From contig NZ_JAKNTA010000006.1 in NCBI RefSeq assembly GCF_022288725.1, forward strand, positions 384,460 to 448,459: DNA of 64,000 nt, written 5' to 3'. The DNA comes from Kitasatospora sp. A2-31 (GTDB lineage Bacteria; Actinomycetota; Actinomycetes; Streptomycetales; Streptomycetaceae). The notes under the pieces were generated by a model. It worked only from the letters and a program-made list of their open reading frames with translations, had not been told where the DNA came from and made no database searches. The number at the start of each line of letters is the position of its first letter. The stretch's first letter is position 1. Position numbers and translations under genes: made by a program. Shown here piece after piece: positions 17,702 through 27,279 of this stretch.

Positions 17702-18724
17702 TCAGCTCTGCAGCGGCCCGAGGTTCAACTTGTCGCCGTCCTTGGTGACGCTGTACTTCGGCAGCGGCTTGGTGGCCGGGCCGTTCACCACCGCACCGGT
17801 GGCGGCGTCGAACCGGGAGCCGTGGCAGGGGCAGTACATCTGCCCGTTCTTCGGCGCGTCGACCGCGCAGCCGGAGTGCGTGCAGACCGAGGAGAAGCCG
17901 CAGTACTGGCCGGCCTTGGGCTGCACGATGTAGACCGCGTCGCCGGTGGCCGGGTCCTTGACCTGGGCCGAGCCGCCGACCGGGACGCTCGCGGCGGCGA
18001 CCGAGGCGGGCGGGCCGGCCGGACCGGTGGGGGCCGGGGCGGCGGACTGCCTGGGCTCGGCGGCCTTTTCGTCCCGCCCGAAGGTGTTGGTCAGCGAGCC
18101 GGTGAGCAGCCCGGCGCCGCCGATCGCGACGGCCGCGATGCCGCCGTCCATCACCGCCCGCCGGCGGACGTGGTTCTCGGCCAGCCCGCGCTCTCGGTCC
18201 CGGGCGGCGCGCCCGGCCAGGTAGCCGTCCAGCGAGAGGTACGGGGTGCCCGCCAGCACCAGCGGGGTCCAGGCCATCAGGTAGGCGAGGTCGTTGCCGA
18301 GGTAGTACGGCGAGACGTTCCAGCTCACCGTCAGCCAGAGGCTCAGGTTGATCAGCGCGCCGCCGAGCGCCGCCACCCGGCCCCAGAGGCCGAGCAGGGT
18401 GCCGAGGCCGACCGCCAGCTCGCCGAAGGCGATGGCCAGCGCGAACAGGGTGGGCGCGTCCAGCGCGGGGCCGAGCAGGAAGGAGATCGGGCTGGTGCCC
18501 TTCACGGCCTGGGTCTGCGAGACGAAGGAGGCCGGGTCGCCCGCGCCGGCCAGGTAGTGCGCGTCCGAGAGCTTGTCCAGGGACGCGTAGACGAAGGTGA
18601 CCCCGAGGAAGATCCGCAGCGGCAGCAGCGCGTACTTCGACGCCACCGCCTTCCGCAGGGCCGCTCGCTCGGCCCTGCCGCCCGCGTCCGCGACGGTCGC
18701 CCCGGCGCCGCTGGCCTCCGACAT
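17702..18724 (-). CDS. DoxX/DoxD-like membrane protein fused to a Rieske domain
   Basis: 340 aa. Residues about 30-180 are a four-helix DoxX/TQO-small-subunit-like domain; a further hydrophobic stretch at about 192-212 follows a twin-arginine-like RRR. The C-terminus is a Rieske [2Fe-2S] domain with ligands Cys281-x-His283 and Cys298-x-x-His301, plus Cys286 and Cys300 that can form the usual disulphide. It is probably a membrane redox protein with an extracytoplasmic cluster, but donor and acceptor are unknown. A standard start with a purine-rich region upstream is used. The gene is monocistronic between hairpins. Confidence 0.88.
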   Translation of the reverse strand: MSEASGAGATVADAGGRAERAALRKAVASKYALLPLRIFLGVTFVYASLDKLSDAHYLAGAGDPASFVSQTQAVKGTSPISFLLGPALDAPTLFALAIAFGELAVGLGTLLGLWGRVAALGGALINLSLWLTVSWNVSPYYLGNDLAYLMAWTPLVLAGTPYLSLDGYLAGRAARDRERGLAENHVRRRAVMDGGIAAVAIGGAGLLTGSLTNTFGRDEKAAEPRQSAAPAPTGPAGPPASVAAASVPVGGSAQVKDPATGDAVYIVQPKAGQYCGFSSVCTHSGCAVDAPKNGQMYCPCHGSRFDAATGAVVNGPATKPLPKYSVTKDGDKLNLGPLQS

Positions 18725-18837
18725 TCCTCACACCTTCCTTCGCGGCCCGCCAACGTCTGACAGGTCCGGTCCGCATTCTGCACGGTTGTGAGCGCTTTCG
18801 GTGGGAGGGCCCACCCGGTGGGCTCCCCGTCCACCGC

Positions 18838-18889
18838 GAACGGCCGCGCCGCCGCTCCCTTGTATACGGGAACGACGGCGCGGCCGTTC
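18838..18889 (-). terminator. guaA terminator
   Basis: Perfect 14-bp arms (GAACGGCCGCGCCG / CGGCGCGGCCGTTC) with an inner TCCC/GGGA pairing, about 30 nt after the guaA stop codon. Confidence 0.75.
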
Positions 18890-18918
18890 AATGCCGGTTC
18901 AGAACCGGTCGGGAGTGA

Positions 18919-20514
18919 TCACTCCCACTCGATGGTGCCCGGCGGCTTGCTGGTGCAGTCCAGCACCACGCGGTTCACGTCACGGACCTCGTTGGTGATC
19001 CGGGTGGAGATCTTCGCCAGCACCTCGTACGGCAGGCGCGACCAGTCGGCCGTCATGGCGTCCTCGGAGGAGACCGGGCGCAGCACGATCGGGTGGCCGT
19101 AGGTGCGGCCGTCGCCCTGGACGCCGACGCTGCGGACGTCCGCCAGCAGGACGACCGGGCACTGCCAGATCTCGCGGTCCAGGCCGGCGGCGGTCAGCTC
19201 CTCGCGGGCGATCGCGTCGGCCTCGCGGAGCAGGTCCAGGCGCTCCTTGGTGACTTCGCCGACGATCCGGATGCCCAGGCCCGGGCCCGGGAACGGCTGG
19301 CGCTGGACGATCTCCTCCGGCAGGCCGAGCTCCTGGCCGACCATCCGGACCTCGTCCTTGAACAGCTTGCGCAGCGGCTCGACCAGCTGGAACTGCAGGT
19401 CCTCGGGCAGGCCGCCGACGTTGTGGTGGGACTTGATGTTGGCGGTGCCGGTGCCGCCGCCGGACTCCACCACGTCCGGGTACAGGGTGCCCTGGACCAG
19501 GAACTCGACCGACTCGCCGTGCTCGCCGGCCTCGGCCACGATCTCGGCCTGCGCCTGCTCGAAGACCCGGATGAACTCCCGGCCGATGATCTTGCGCTTC
19601 TCCTCCGGGTCGCTGACGCCCTTCAGCGCGTCCAGGAAGCGCTCCTGCGCGTCGACGACCTTCAGCTGGACGCCGGTGGCGGCGACGAAGTCCTTCTCGA
19701 CCTGCTCGGTCTCGCCCTTGCGCATCAGGCCGTGGTCGACGTAGACGCAGGTGAGCTTGTCCCCGATGGCCTTGTTGACCAGGGCGGCGGCGACCGCCGA
19801 GTCCACACCGCCGGAGAGGCCGCAGATGGCGCGCTTGTCGCCGACCTGGGCGCGGATCAGCGCGACCTGCTCGTCGACCACGTTGCCGGTGGTCCAGGTC
19901 GGCGCGATGCCGGCGCCGCGGTAGAGGAAGTGCTCCAGGATCTGCTGACCGTGGTCGGAGTGCAGCACCTCGGGGTGGTACTGGACGCCGTAGAGGCGGG
20001 CCTCGTCGTTCTCGAAGGCCGCGACCGGCACCAGGTCGGTGGAGGCGGTGACGGTGAAGCCCTCCGGGGCGGCGGAGCAGGCGTCGCCGTGCGACATCCA
20101 CACCGAGTGCTGCGCCGGGACGCCCTCGAACAGGGTGGAGCCGGTGCGGGAGACGGCCAGCGGGGTGCGGCCGTACTCGCGGGCGCCGGTGTTGTCGACG
20201 GTGCCGCCGAGCGTGATGGCCATCAGCTGGAAGCCGTAGCACATGCCGAAGACCGGGACGCCGGCCTCGAAGATCGCGCGGTCGAGCCGCGGCGCGCCCT
20301 CCTCGTACACCGAGGACGGGCCGCCGGAGAGGATGATCGCCTTCGGGTTCCTGGCGAGCATCTCGGCGACCGGCATGCTGCTCGGCACGATCTCGCTGTA
20401 GACCCGGGCCTCACGCACCCGTCGGGCGATGAGCTGGGCGTACTGGGCACCGAAGTCGACGACCAGGACGGTGTCGGTCTCGGGTGCGGTCTGGTCGGGA
20501 ATAGCAGAGGACAC
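18919..20514 (-). CDS. guaA: GMP synthase (glutamine-hydrolysing)
   Basis: 531 aa; makes GMP from XMP, ATP and glutamine. The class I glutamine amidotransferase domain carries the nucleophile in GMCYGFQ and the HPEV histidine. The ATP-pyrophosphatase domain has the P-loop GLSGGVDSAV, and the C-terminal dimerisation domain ends DCTSKPPGTIEWE. Start is GTG with GGAAGG about 7 nt upstream. It belongs functionally with guaB and guaB3, 15 kb to the right. An inverted repeat lies in its leader or promoter. Confidence 0.97.
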   Translation of the reverse strand: MSSAIPDQTAPETDTVLVVDFGAQYAQLIARRVREARVYSEIVPSSMPVAEMLARNPKAIILSGGPSSVYEEGAPRLDRAIFEAGVPVFGMCYGFQLMAITLGGTVDNTGAREYGRTPLAVSRTGSTLFEGVPAQHSVWMSHGDACSAAPEGFTVTASTDLVPVAAFENDEARLYGVQYHPEVLHSDHGQQILEHFLYRGAGIAPTWTTGNVVDEQVALIRAQVGDKRAICGLSGGVDSAVAAALVNKAIGDKLTCVYVDHGLMRKGETEQVEKDFVAATGVQLKVVDAQERFLDALKGVSDPEEKRKIIGREFIRVFEQAQAEIVAEAGEHGESVEFLVQGTLYPDVVESGGGTGTANIKSHHNVGGLPEDLQFQLVEPLRKLFKDEVRMVGQELGLPEEIVQRQPFPGPGLGIRIVGEVTKERLDLLREADAIAREELTAAGLDREIWQCPVVLLADVRSVGVQGDGRTYGHPIVLRPVSSEDAMTADWSRLPYEVLAKISTRITNEVRDVNRVVLDCTSKPPGTIEWE

Positions 20515-20539
20515 GGACGGCCTTCCGGCAGCGGTATCT

Positions 20540-20554
20540 AGCGTGTCGCACGCT
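20540..20554 (-). promoter_or_regulatory. Inverted repeat in the guaA upstream region
   Basis: AGCGTG-N3-CACGCT, perfect 6-bp arms, about 26-40 nt before the guaA start. It is a plausible operator or promoter-overlapping site; no regulator can be named. Confidence 0.35.
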
Positions 20555-21466
20555 TGGCGCCCCCGGCTGGGGCGGCGGCGACGGGCGGGGGTCTCACCCC
20601 GAGTCTACCGGGCTGGCCGGTTTCACTCGTCTGCACGTCCAGGAGACCGTGACCGCGCGGGCCACCGGTTCGTTGCTCCAGACGACCGTGCCACCGCGCC
20701 GCGCCCGCCAGGCGCGCCGCCTCCGCCCCGGCCGGGGCACCGCCGCACGGGCTTGCAGGACCACGCGTGGAGCTCATCCCAGTCCACCGGCGCACGTGGT
20801 GCCCCCGCCGTCCCGGCCTCGCCGGGAGAGGGGCGCCGTGGGACCGTGCGCGGGTGCAGCGGCCGGCCAGCAGGGGACAGCGACCCCGGCCGCGACTGGA
20901 CAAGGAGGTGGGGCGGTCGGCTCCCGGGGACGCCCGGGGGCCGGCCGCCGCACCCCGGCGCGACCCGGGCGCACATCGTTCACCGTCCCGCGCCGCTACG
21001 CGCGTCCTCGTGCGCTCCGGCGCCACCACTACGCACCGTGATCATCCAACCCATCCTGCCCGGATGTCGCAGAGTGCCTCCGCGCGCCTGCAGCCGGGCC
21101 GGATCGGAACGGCCGGGCCGAAAATGGACTGTGCCGAATCGTGCCGAATCGGTTGCAGACCAAGCCCTTCGTCCCTCACGATGCTGCGTGGAAGAGGTTC
21201 TCCCGGTGGCCGAAGGCCTCCTGCGGAGTACCGGCCCCGTGCCGCCGAGACCCGCGGCGGCAACGATCATCGCCTCACGCTCCGTGAGCGAAGGCCCGGC
21301 GCAGGCCTCACGCCGGCCCCGCACCGCGAGCGTGCGCGCCCCGCGCGACCGGCCCACCCGCGCCGGAACGCGACGGCGCGACCCGAAGCCGACCGACCCG
21401 ACGGCGCTCCTCCCCCGGCGCCGTCACCCCAGCACCGGTGCAGCCCTGACGCCGTGTGCTGAACGA

Positions 21467-21498
21467 CAAAGGGCCCCGTTCCCCCGCGGGGCCCTTTG
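21467..21498. terminator. Hairpin terminator after the zinc-ribbon gene
   Basis: Perfect 12-bp arms (CAAAGGGCCCCG / CGGGGCCCTTTG) with an 8-nt loop and flanking A and T runs that give a terminator look in both directions. It is about 170 nt after the stop of the minus-strand membrane protein gene. Confidence 0.7.
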
Positions 21499-21666
21499 CC
21501 CTGTCCGCGTGCGGCTCCGCCCGTGTGCACCGGCCGGCGCCGCCCGTCCGCCCTGTCCGCCGGCCGCGCCCCGACCTCCTCTGCGCCCCGGGCGCGCTCG
21601 GGTCGTGGGCGCCGGGCGCGGGACGGCCCCCGCGGCCCGGCGCGCGGCGCGGGCGCGGCCCACCCG

Positions 21667-23469
21667 CTACGGGTGCTTGCGCCAGACGCTCGGGTCCGAC
21701 GGGGGGTCGCCCGGGTCCGCCGGGGGTGCGGCGGGCGGCGTGGGGGCGCCGTGGGAGCCGACCACCTCGCTCACCCCCAGGCCCGGCGCGAACGGCTCCG
21801 TCGCGGGCGCGGGCGCGGTTCCGGGCGCGGAGTGCGGTGCGGCCCCGGGCGCGGAGTGCGGTGCGGCCCCGGGCGTGAGGTCGGCGGCGTCCAGCGGTCC
21901 GCTCTGCGGGGGCACCGCGGCGAGCGGGCCGGCGGGTGCGCCGCCGCGGACCGCCGTCAGCAGCGGCGGCAGCGCGAGCGCGCCGACCGCCGCCCAGACC
22001 GCATTCGCCGCCAGCACGGTGCCGAACACCAGGCCGGCCGAGTACTCGTGGCCGAGGTCCCGGCTACGGCCGGAGTACGTCGAGGTGGCGCCGGAGCTGA
22101 CCAGCGCCCCGGCCACCGTCATCAGCAGCGTCAGCCCCGCCGCATGGATCGCCGCCAGCCGGAGCCGGTCCGCCGCGTCGAGCTGCCGCCGGTACGCCGT
22201 CCAGCCGAGGTAGGCCGCGGCGGCCAGGGCGAGCAGGCCGGTCCACCGCCAGTCGGCGCTCTCCCCGTGCAGGTCGAAGAAGGAGAGGTCGGCGCCGTCC
22301 GCGCGGCCGTCCGCCTCCCAGGGCCCGGTGGAACCGCCGCGGCCGTCGTCGCTGCCGCCCCGGAGGGTCGCGCCCGAGCCGATGCCGAGCAGCAGCAGAC
22401 CGGCGTTCGGCAGGAAGGCCACCGAGACGCCGGTCTGCCAGCCCTCGCCCTGGACCGCGATCAGCACGAAGGCGGCGAGCGCGGACAGGCCGACGGTGAA
22501 CGCCAGCGCCCGGCCCGCGCTGAGGCCGGCCACCGCCCAGCCGCGCACCGCCCGGTTGCGCCAGGCCGCCCAGCGCAGCGCGTCGGTGCCGTGGACGGCG
22601 AAGGCGAGCAGCCCGGCGAGCAGCGCGGTCCAGCCGGCCGCCTGCAGCCAGCCGGCGTCCGTGGTGTAGGTGGCCCGGCCGAACAGGCCGCTGTAGTCGA
22701 AGTCGCCGGGGCGGTCGCTGCCGCGCGACCCGCCGGGGTGCCACCGGGCGCCGGCGACGAGGCCCAGCAGCACCGTCACGCCGCCCGCGACCAGCGCGGT
22801 GCGCAGCGCCTCGGCGGCGGCCTGCCGCCGGGTCTGCTGCTCGCCGGTCCGCGCCTGCCGGGTGCGCGCACCCGCACGCAGGCCCAGCCAGAGTGCGAAC
22901 AGCCAGGCCGCGGTGACGGTCATCGGCACCAGCCGCACCGTGGTCTCGCTGGCGCCCGCACCGCGCAGCGTGCCGAGGTCGACGCCGAACCGGAACGGGG
23001 CGCCGAGCGCGGCCAGGGCCATGGCCAGCGCGGAGCCGAAACGGTCGTCGAACCCGGGCGCCTCGAAGTAGAAGGAGTACCCGTAGTCGTCCGGGATCGC
23101 GGCGATCAGGGCGGCGAGCAGGAGCACCGCGGTCGGCGCGATCAGCGCGCGCAGCGCCGGGCGCCAGTCCTCTCCGGTGAGCCAGCGCAGGGCGGCCGGC
23201 TGCCCCGCGGCCGGGTCGTACGGCCGGCCCGCACCCCAGCTGCCCACGGCAGGGGGTACGGCGGGCGGCGGGTACCCGGGCGCGGCGGCCCGGACCGGCG
23301 GAGCCGGCGGTACGGCCGGCACCCCTGCCGGCGCCGCGACCGGGGGCGGCGGCACCGCCGGGACCGCGGGTGGGGCGGGCGGCGGGGGCGGCGCGAGCGG
23401 CCGTCCGCACGAGGCGCAGCCGAGCGCCCCCTCCCCCGAAGCCGCACCGCACGCTGCGCAGATGGCCAT
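21667..23469 (-). CDS. Zinc-ribbon multipass membrane protein, unknown function
   Basis: 600 aa. A short N-terminal zinc ribbon (CAAC-x9-CASC, residues 4-19) is followed by a long Pro/Ala linker, then about eight to ten predicted membrane helices and a Pro-rich tail with the repeat PGAAPHSA twice. No catalytic motif was recognised. Streptomyces genomes encode several such ribbon-plus-linker membrane proteins. The ATG has a GGGGGGAA element about 8 nt upstream. It is transcribed alone, ending at the hairpin at 21467. Confidence 0.85.
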   Translation of the reverse strand: MAICAACGAASGEGALGCASCGRPLAPPPPPAPPAVPAVPPPPVAAPAGVPAVPPAPPVRAAAPGYPPPAVPPAVGSWGAGRPYDPAAGQPAALRWLTGEDWRPALRALIAPTAVLLLAALIAAIPDDYGYSFYFEAPGFDDRFGSALAMALAALGAPFRFGVDLGTLRGAGASETTVRLVPMTVTAAWLFALWLGLRAGARTRQARTGEQQTRRQAAAEALRTALVAGGVTVLLGLVAGARWHPGGSRGSDRPGDFDYSGLFGRATYTTDAGWLQAAGWTALLAGLLAFAVHGTDALRWAAWRNRAVRGWAVAGLSAGRALAFTVGLSALAAFVLIAVQGEGWQTGVSVAFLPNAGLLLLGIGSGATLRGGSDDGRGGSTGPWEADGRADGADLSFFDLHGESADWRWTGLLALAAAAYLGWTAYRRQLDAADRLRLAAIHAAGLTLLMTVAGALVSSGATSTYSGRSRDLGHEYSAGLVFGTVLAANAVWAAVGALALPPLLTAVRGGAPAGPLAAVPPQSGPLDAADLTPGAAPHSAPGAAPHSAPGTAPAPATEPFAPGLGVSEVVGSHGAPTPPAAPPADPGDPPSDPSVWRKHP

Positions 23470-23588
23470 GAACCGCGTTCCCCCCGGTCGAACGAGCCCC
23501 TGGTCCCCCCAGGGAGCCCGTTTATCCCACCGTGCCCGGAGGGATGTCAACCGGCGCCGGCGCACCGCCGGCCTCTGCTGACACCTCC

Positions 23589-25406
23589 TCAGGCCTCTTT
23601 CTGCTCGCCCCTCTTCGGCACCTTGGGGACGGCCAGCAGCGGCAGCCGCAGCGCGCCGAAGGCGTCCGCCGGCACCGCCGGGCGCACCGGCGCGACCGGC
23701 TCGACCCGCCGGTAGGCGTCGCCCGGGGCGGGGCGGAGGTCCTGCTCGCCCTTGTTGGGCCACATCGACATGGCGCGCTCGGCCTGGGCGGTGATCGTCA
23801 GCGAGGGGTTGACCCCGAGGTTGGCGGAGACGGCCGCGCCGTCCACCACGCTGATGCCGGGGTGGCCGTAGAGGCGGTGGTACGGGTCGACCACGCCGGT
23901 CTCGGCGGAGTCGCCGATCGGGCAGCCGCCGAGGAAGTGCGCGGTCATCGGGATGTCGAAGATCTCCCCGACGGTGCTGCCCGCGAAGCCGTTGATCTCC
24001 TCGGCCAGCGCCCGGGCGCCCTCCTCGGCCGCCGGGATCCAGGTCGGGTTCGGCGCGCCGTGGCCCTGGGTGGAGGTCAGCTGGCCCTTGCCGAGGCCGC
24101 TCTTCTTGAGCGAGACGGTGATCGAGTTGTCCAGCGTCTGCATCACCAGGCCGATGATCGTCCGCTCCGACCAGCGGCGCTGGTTCATCGAGCGGGCGAA
24201 GGTGATCGGGTGCCGGACGGAGTTGCCGAGGTAGCGAAGCCAGCGCGGCCCCTTGCCGGCGCCCCTGACCTGCGCGATCGAGAGCGCGCCCATCGCGTTG
24301 GACCCCTTGCCGTAGCGCACCGGCTCGATGTGGGTGTTCTCGTTCGGGTGGATCGAGGAGGTGATCGCGACGCCCTTGGTGAAGTCCGCCCGGCTGCCGT
24401 ACCGCCGGTCGGTGGTCTGGGCTCCGACCAGCGCCTCCGAGTTGGTCCGGGTCAGCTCGCCGAGCCGGGCCGAGAGCCGGGGCAGGTGGCCGGCGTCGCG
24501 CATCCGGTGCAGCAGCGACTGGGTGCCGTACGTGCCGGCCGCGACCACCACCCGGGCGGCGGTGATGGTGCGCGCGCCCGCCTTGACCCGGTCGGTGGTC
24601 GAGCGGGCGTCGGTGCGTCGCACGTCCACGGCGAAGCCCTCGTTCCCGTGGGCGTCGCGGTACTCGCGGATCCGGGCCACCGTGGTCAGCGGGTGGATCT
24701 CGGCGCCGCCGCGCTCGGCCAGGTGGAGGTAGTTCTCGGTGAGCATGTTCTTGGCGCCGTGCCGGCAGCCGGTCATGCACTCGCCGCACTCCACGCAGGC
24801 CTTTCGGGCGGGGCCGGCGCCGCCGAAGTACGGGTCCGCGACCTCGTCGCCGGGGGCCGCCTCGGCCCGGCCGTCGGCGTCCTTGCCGTCGCCGAAGAAC
24901 ACCCCGACCGGCGCCATGTGGAAGGTGTCGCCGACGCCCATCTTCTCGGCGGCCGCCTTCAGGTGGACGTCGGACGGGGTGACGGTCGGGTTGAGCCGGA
25001 CGCCGAGCATCCGCTGCGCCTGGTCGTAGAACGGCGCCAGCTCCTCCTGCCAGTCGGTGATGTGCCGCCACTGGCGGTCCTCGAAGAAGGCCTTCGGCGG
25101 CACGTACAGGGTGTTGGCGTAGTTCAGCGAGCCGCCGCCGACCCCGGCGCCGGCCAGGATCAGCACGTTGGCCAGCAGGTGGATCCGCTGGATGCCGTAC
25201 AGGCCGAGCTTCGGCGCCCAGAGGTACTTCGCGAGGTCCCAGGAGTTCCGGGGCAGTTCGTCGCGCTCGAAGCGCCGCCCGGCCTCCAGGACGGCGACCC
25301 GGTAGCCCTTCTCGGTCAACCGCAGCGCGGAGACCGAACCACCGAAGCCGGAGCCGACCACGACCACGTCGTAGTCGAACTCCGCCTCATCGCGGGACCC
25401 CACCAT
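23589..25406 (-). CDS. GMC-family oxidoreductase (cholesterol-oxidase-like)
   Basis: 605 aa flavoprotein. The N-terminal FAD Rossmann motif is VVVVGSGFGGSVSALRL, followed by GAGVGGGSLNYAN. A Cys-rich insert CVECGECMTGCRHGAKN sits near residue 210; its spacing resembles iron-sulphur ligands. The C-terminal GMC signature HFLGGCPIGDS is present. The protein belongs to the ChoD-like family of mycobacteria, whose gene also lies near guaB. The substrate could be a sterol or other alcohol and is unproven. AAGGAG precedes the ATG. It lies downstream of the semialdehyde dehydrogenase gene. Confidence 0.88.
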   Translation of the reverse strand: MVGSRDEAEFDYDVVVVGSGFGGSVSALRLTEKGYRVAVLEAGRRFERDELPRNSWDLAKYLWAPKLGLYGIQRIHLLANVLILAGAGVGGGSLNYANTLYVPPKAFFEDRQWRHITDWQEELAPFYDQAQRMLGVRLNPTVTPSDVHLKAAAEKMGVGDTFHMAPVGVFFGDGKDADGRAEAAPGDEVADPYFGGAGPARKACVECGECMTGCRHGAKNMLTENYLHLAERGGAEIHPLTTVARIREYRDAHGNEGFAVDVRRTDARSTTDRVKAGARTITAARVVVAAGTYGTQSLLHRMRDAGHLPRLSARLGELTRTNSEALVGAQTTDRRYGSRADFTKGVAITSSIHPNENTHIEPVRYGKGSNAMGALSIAQVRGAGKGPRWLRYLGNSVRHPITFARSMNQRRWSERTIIGLVMQTLDNSITVSLKKSGLGKGQLTSTQGHGAPNPTWIPAAEEGARALAEEINGFAGSTVGEIFDIPMTAHFLGGCPIGDSAETGVVDPYHRLYGHPGISVVDGAAVSANLGVNPSLTITAQAERAMSMWPNKGEQDLRPAPGDAYRRVEPVAPVRPAVPADAFGALRLPLLAVPKVPKRGEQKEA

Positions 25407-25495
25407 GTGCCTTGCTCCTTAGGAAACGAAACGCGACGACGAAACGCGAACGGACGCGCCCGGCTCGGGACGGCCGCGCCGACCGGGCGCACCGC

Positions 25496-25525
25496 CCCTG
25501 ACGGGAACGGCCCTGACGGGAACGG
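25496..25525. repeat. 15-bp direct tandem repeat
   Basis: Two perfect copies of CCCTGACGGGAACGG between the GMC oxidoreductase start and the dehydrogenase stop. A second small repeat (CGAAACGCGA twice) lies near 25427-25449. Confidence 0.8.
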
Positions 25526-25536
25526 CCCGGACCGGC

Positions 25537-27192
25537 CTACTTGAACCGCAGCGCCTTCAACACGCGCAGCCCGCCGGTGAGCACCGCGGCGAACTGCCGG
25601 TCGTCCAGGCCGAAGGCGGGCGCGATCGGCATCAGCCGCTGGCTGGCGACGGTCTGCGCCTCGGTGTACCGCAGGATGCCCTCGGCCCCGTGCCGCCGGC
25701 CGAGCCCGGACTCGCCCATGCCGCCCATCGGCGACGAGACCGAGCCGTACGCCGCCGCGTAGCCCTCGTTGACGTTGACCGTGCCGGTGCGCAGCCGGGC
25801 CGCCAGCTTCCGGCCGCGCCGCAGGTCCCTCGTCCAGACGCTGGAGTTGAGGCCGTACGGGGTGGAGTTGGCGGCGGTGACCGCCTCGTCCTCGGTGTCG
25901 AAGCGGTAGACCGCGACCACCGGGCCGAAGGTCTCCTCGGCGCAGACGGCCATGTCCGCGGTGACGCCGTCCAGGATGGTCGGCTCGTGGAAGAACGGGC
26001 CGAGGTCCGGCCGGGCCCGCCCGCCGGCCACCACGGTGGCGCCGGCCTTGACCGCGTCCTCCACGTGCCGGACGGTGGCGTCCAGCTGCCGGACCGAGAC
26101 GAGCGAGCCCATGTCCGCGCCGTACGCGAGGCCGCCGCCGAGGCGCAGCGCGCGGGTGCGCGCGGCGAACCTCGCCAGGAACTCGTCCGCCACCGAGCGG
26201 TGCACCAGCAGCCGCTCGATCGAGATGCAGAGCTGGCCGGCCGAGGAGAAGCAGGCGCGGACGGCGCCCTCGGCGGCCCGGTCGAGGTCGGCGTCGGCCA
26301 GCACCAGCATGGCGTTCTTGCCACCGAGTTCGAGCGAGGCGCCGACCAGCCGGGCGGCGGCGCGCTGGGCCACCTCGCGGCCGGTGCGGGTCGAGCCGGT
26401 GAAGGAGACGTAGTCGGCGTGCTCGACCACGGCCGGACCGATCACCGGGCCGTCGCCGATCACGACCTGCCAGAGGTCGGCCGGCAGTCCGGCCTCGATC
26501 AACAGCTCGCGGGCCCAGAGCGCGGTCAGGGCGGTCTGCGTGTCCGGCTTGTTGACCACCGCGTTGCCGGCCGCGAAGGCGGGCAGCGCGTCGCCGATGG
26601 AGAGCTCCAGCGGGTAGTTCCACGGCGAGATGTGCCCGATCACGCCCTTCGGCCGGCGGGCCTCGATCGCCTGGGTGAGCACCGGCAGCGCGCCGCCGTG
26701 CCGCTTGTCCCGCAGGTAGGAGTGGGCGGCGCGGCCGTAGTGGCGGGCGGCCATGGCGACGGCCAACACCTCCTCGAAGGCGTGCAGCCGGGCCTTGCCG
26801 GTCTCGGCCTGGATCAGGTCCAGCACCTCGTCCTGCCGCTTGAGCAGCAGGTCGTGGAAGCGCAGCAGGACGGCGGCGCGGCGGCGCACGGGCAGCGCGG
26901 CCCAGGCCGGCTGGGCGCGGCGGGCCAGCTGGAAGGCGACCTCGACGTCGGCCGGGGTGGACTGCGGCAGGCCGGCCAGGAGCTCGCCGGTCAGCGGGGC
27001 GACGGTCTCCACCAGGGCCGGCTCGCCGGCCGCGGTGATGCCGGCGGCGAGGCGGCTGACCAGCGACGGCGGAACGGCCGCGGCGACGGTGCGGCCGCCG
27101 CCGGGGGCGGCGGGGTTGCGGTCCGCGGCGGGGTTGCGGTCCGCGGCGCCGGGCTGCTCGATGGCCGTGGCATCTGCTGTGAGGTCCGTCAT
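25537..27192 (-). CDS. Succinate-semialdehyde dehydrogenase (NADP+), aldehyde dehydrogenase family
   Basis: 551 aa. Aldehyde dehydrogenase fold with the NAD(P) site SPWNYPLELS, general-base motif SLELGGKNA and catalytic Cys in SSAGQLCISIERL. Closest by memory to actinobacterial succinic semialdehyde dehydrogenases that feed succinate to the TCA cycle; exact substrate is unproven. The N-terminal 40 residues are a low-complexity extension containing ADRNPA twice, encoded by an 18-bp DNA duplication. TAGGCT lies about 7 nt before the ATG with no clear ribosome binding site, which suggests a leaderless mRNA. Confidence 0.88.
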   Translation of the reverse strand: MTDLTADATAIEQPGAADRNPAADRNPAAPGGGRTVAAAVPPSLVSRLAAGITAAGEPALVETVAPLTGELLAGLPQSTPADVEVAFQLARRAQPAWAALPVRRRAAVLLRFHDLLLKRQDEVLDLIQAETGKARLHAFEEVLAVAMAARHYGRAAHSYLRDKRHGGALPVLTQAIEARRPKGVIGHISPWNYPLELSIGDALPAFAAGNAVVNKPDTQTALTALWARELLIEAGLPADLWQVVIGDGPVIGPAVVEHADYVSFTGSTRTGREVAQRAAARLVGASLELGGKNAMLVLADADLDRAAEGAVRACFSSAGQLCISIERLLVHRSVADEFLARFAARTRALRLGGGLAYGADMGSLVSVRQLDATVRHVEDAVKAGATVVAGGRARPDLGPFFHEPTILDGVTADMAVCAEETFGPVVAVYRFDTEDEAVTAANSTPYGLNSSVWTRDLRRGRKLAARLRTGTVNVNEGYAAAYGSVSSPMGGMGESGLGRRHGAEGILRYTEAQTVASQRLMPIAPAFGLDDRQFAAVLTGGLRVLKALRFK

Positions 27193-27279
27193 ACGGCGCA
27201 GCCTAGGCGGTCGGCGGCCCGTTCGGTACCCGTCGGTAACAAGTATCTGCCCCGATCGGGCCAGAGCGGTCGCCCGTGG

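Larger units (their letters stand above)
20515..21666. other. 1.15-kb stretch without a recognisable gene
   Basis: Between the guaA start and the end of the zinc-ribbon gene. Open frames exist on both strands but their products are Arg/Pro-rich, match no family and look like non-coding high-GC sequence. The left end holds the guaA promoter region with an AGCGTG-TCG-CACGCT palindrome (20540-20554). The middle includes a 10-bp direct repeat (GTGCCGAATC twice, 21131-21150). The right end holds a strong hairpin (21467-21498). GC and codon-position bias look less gene-like than in flanking sequence. Confidence 0.55.

Noticed and set aside
20767..21462. 231-codon plus-strand open frame ending next to a hairpin
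   Set aside because: The product is Arg/Pro-rich, lacks any family match and has no ribosome binding site; the hairpin fits the minus-strand gene at 21667 better.
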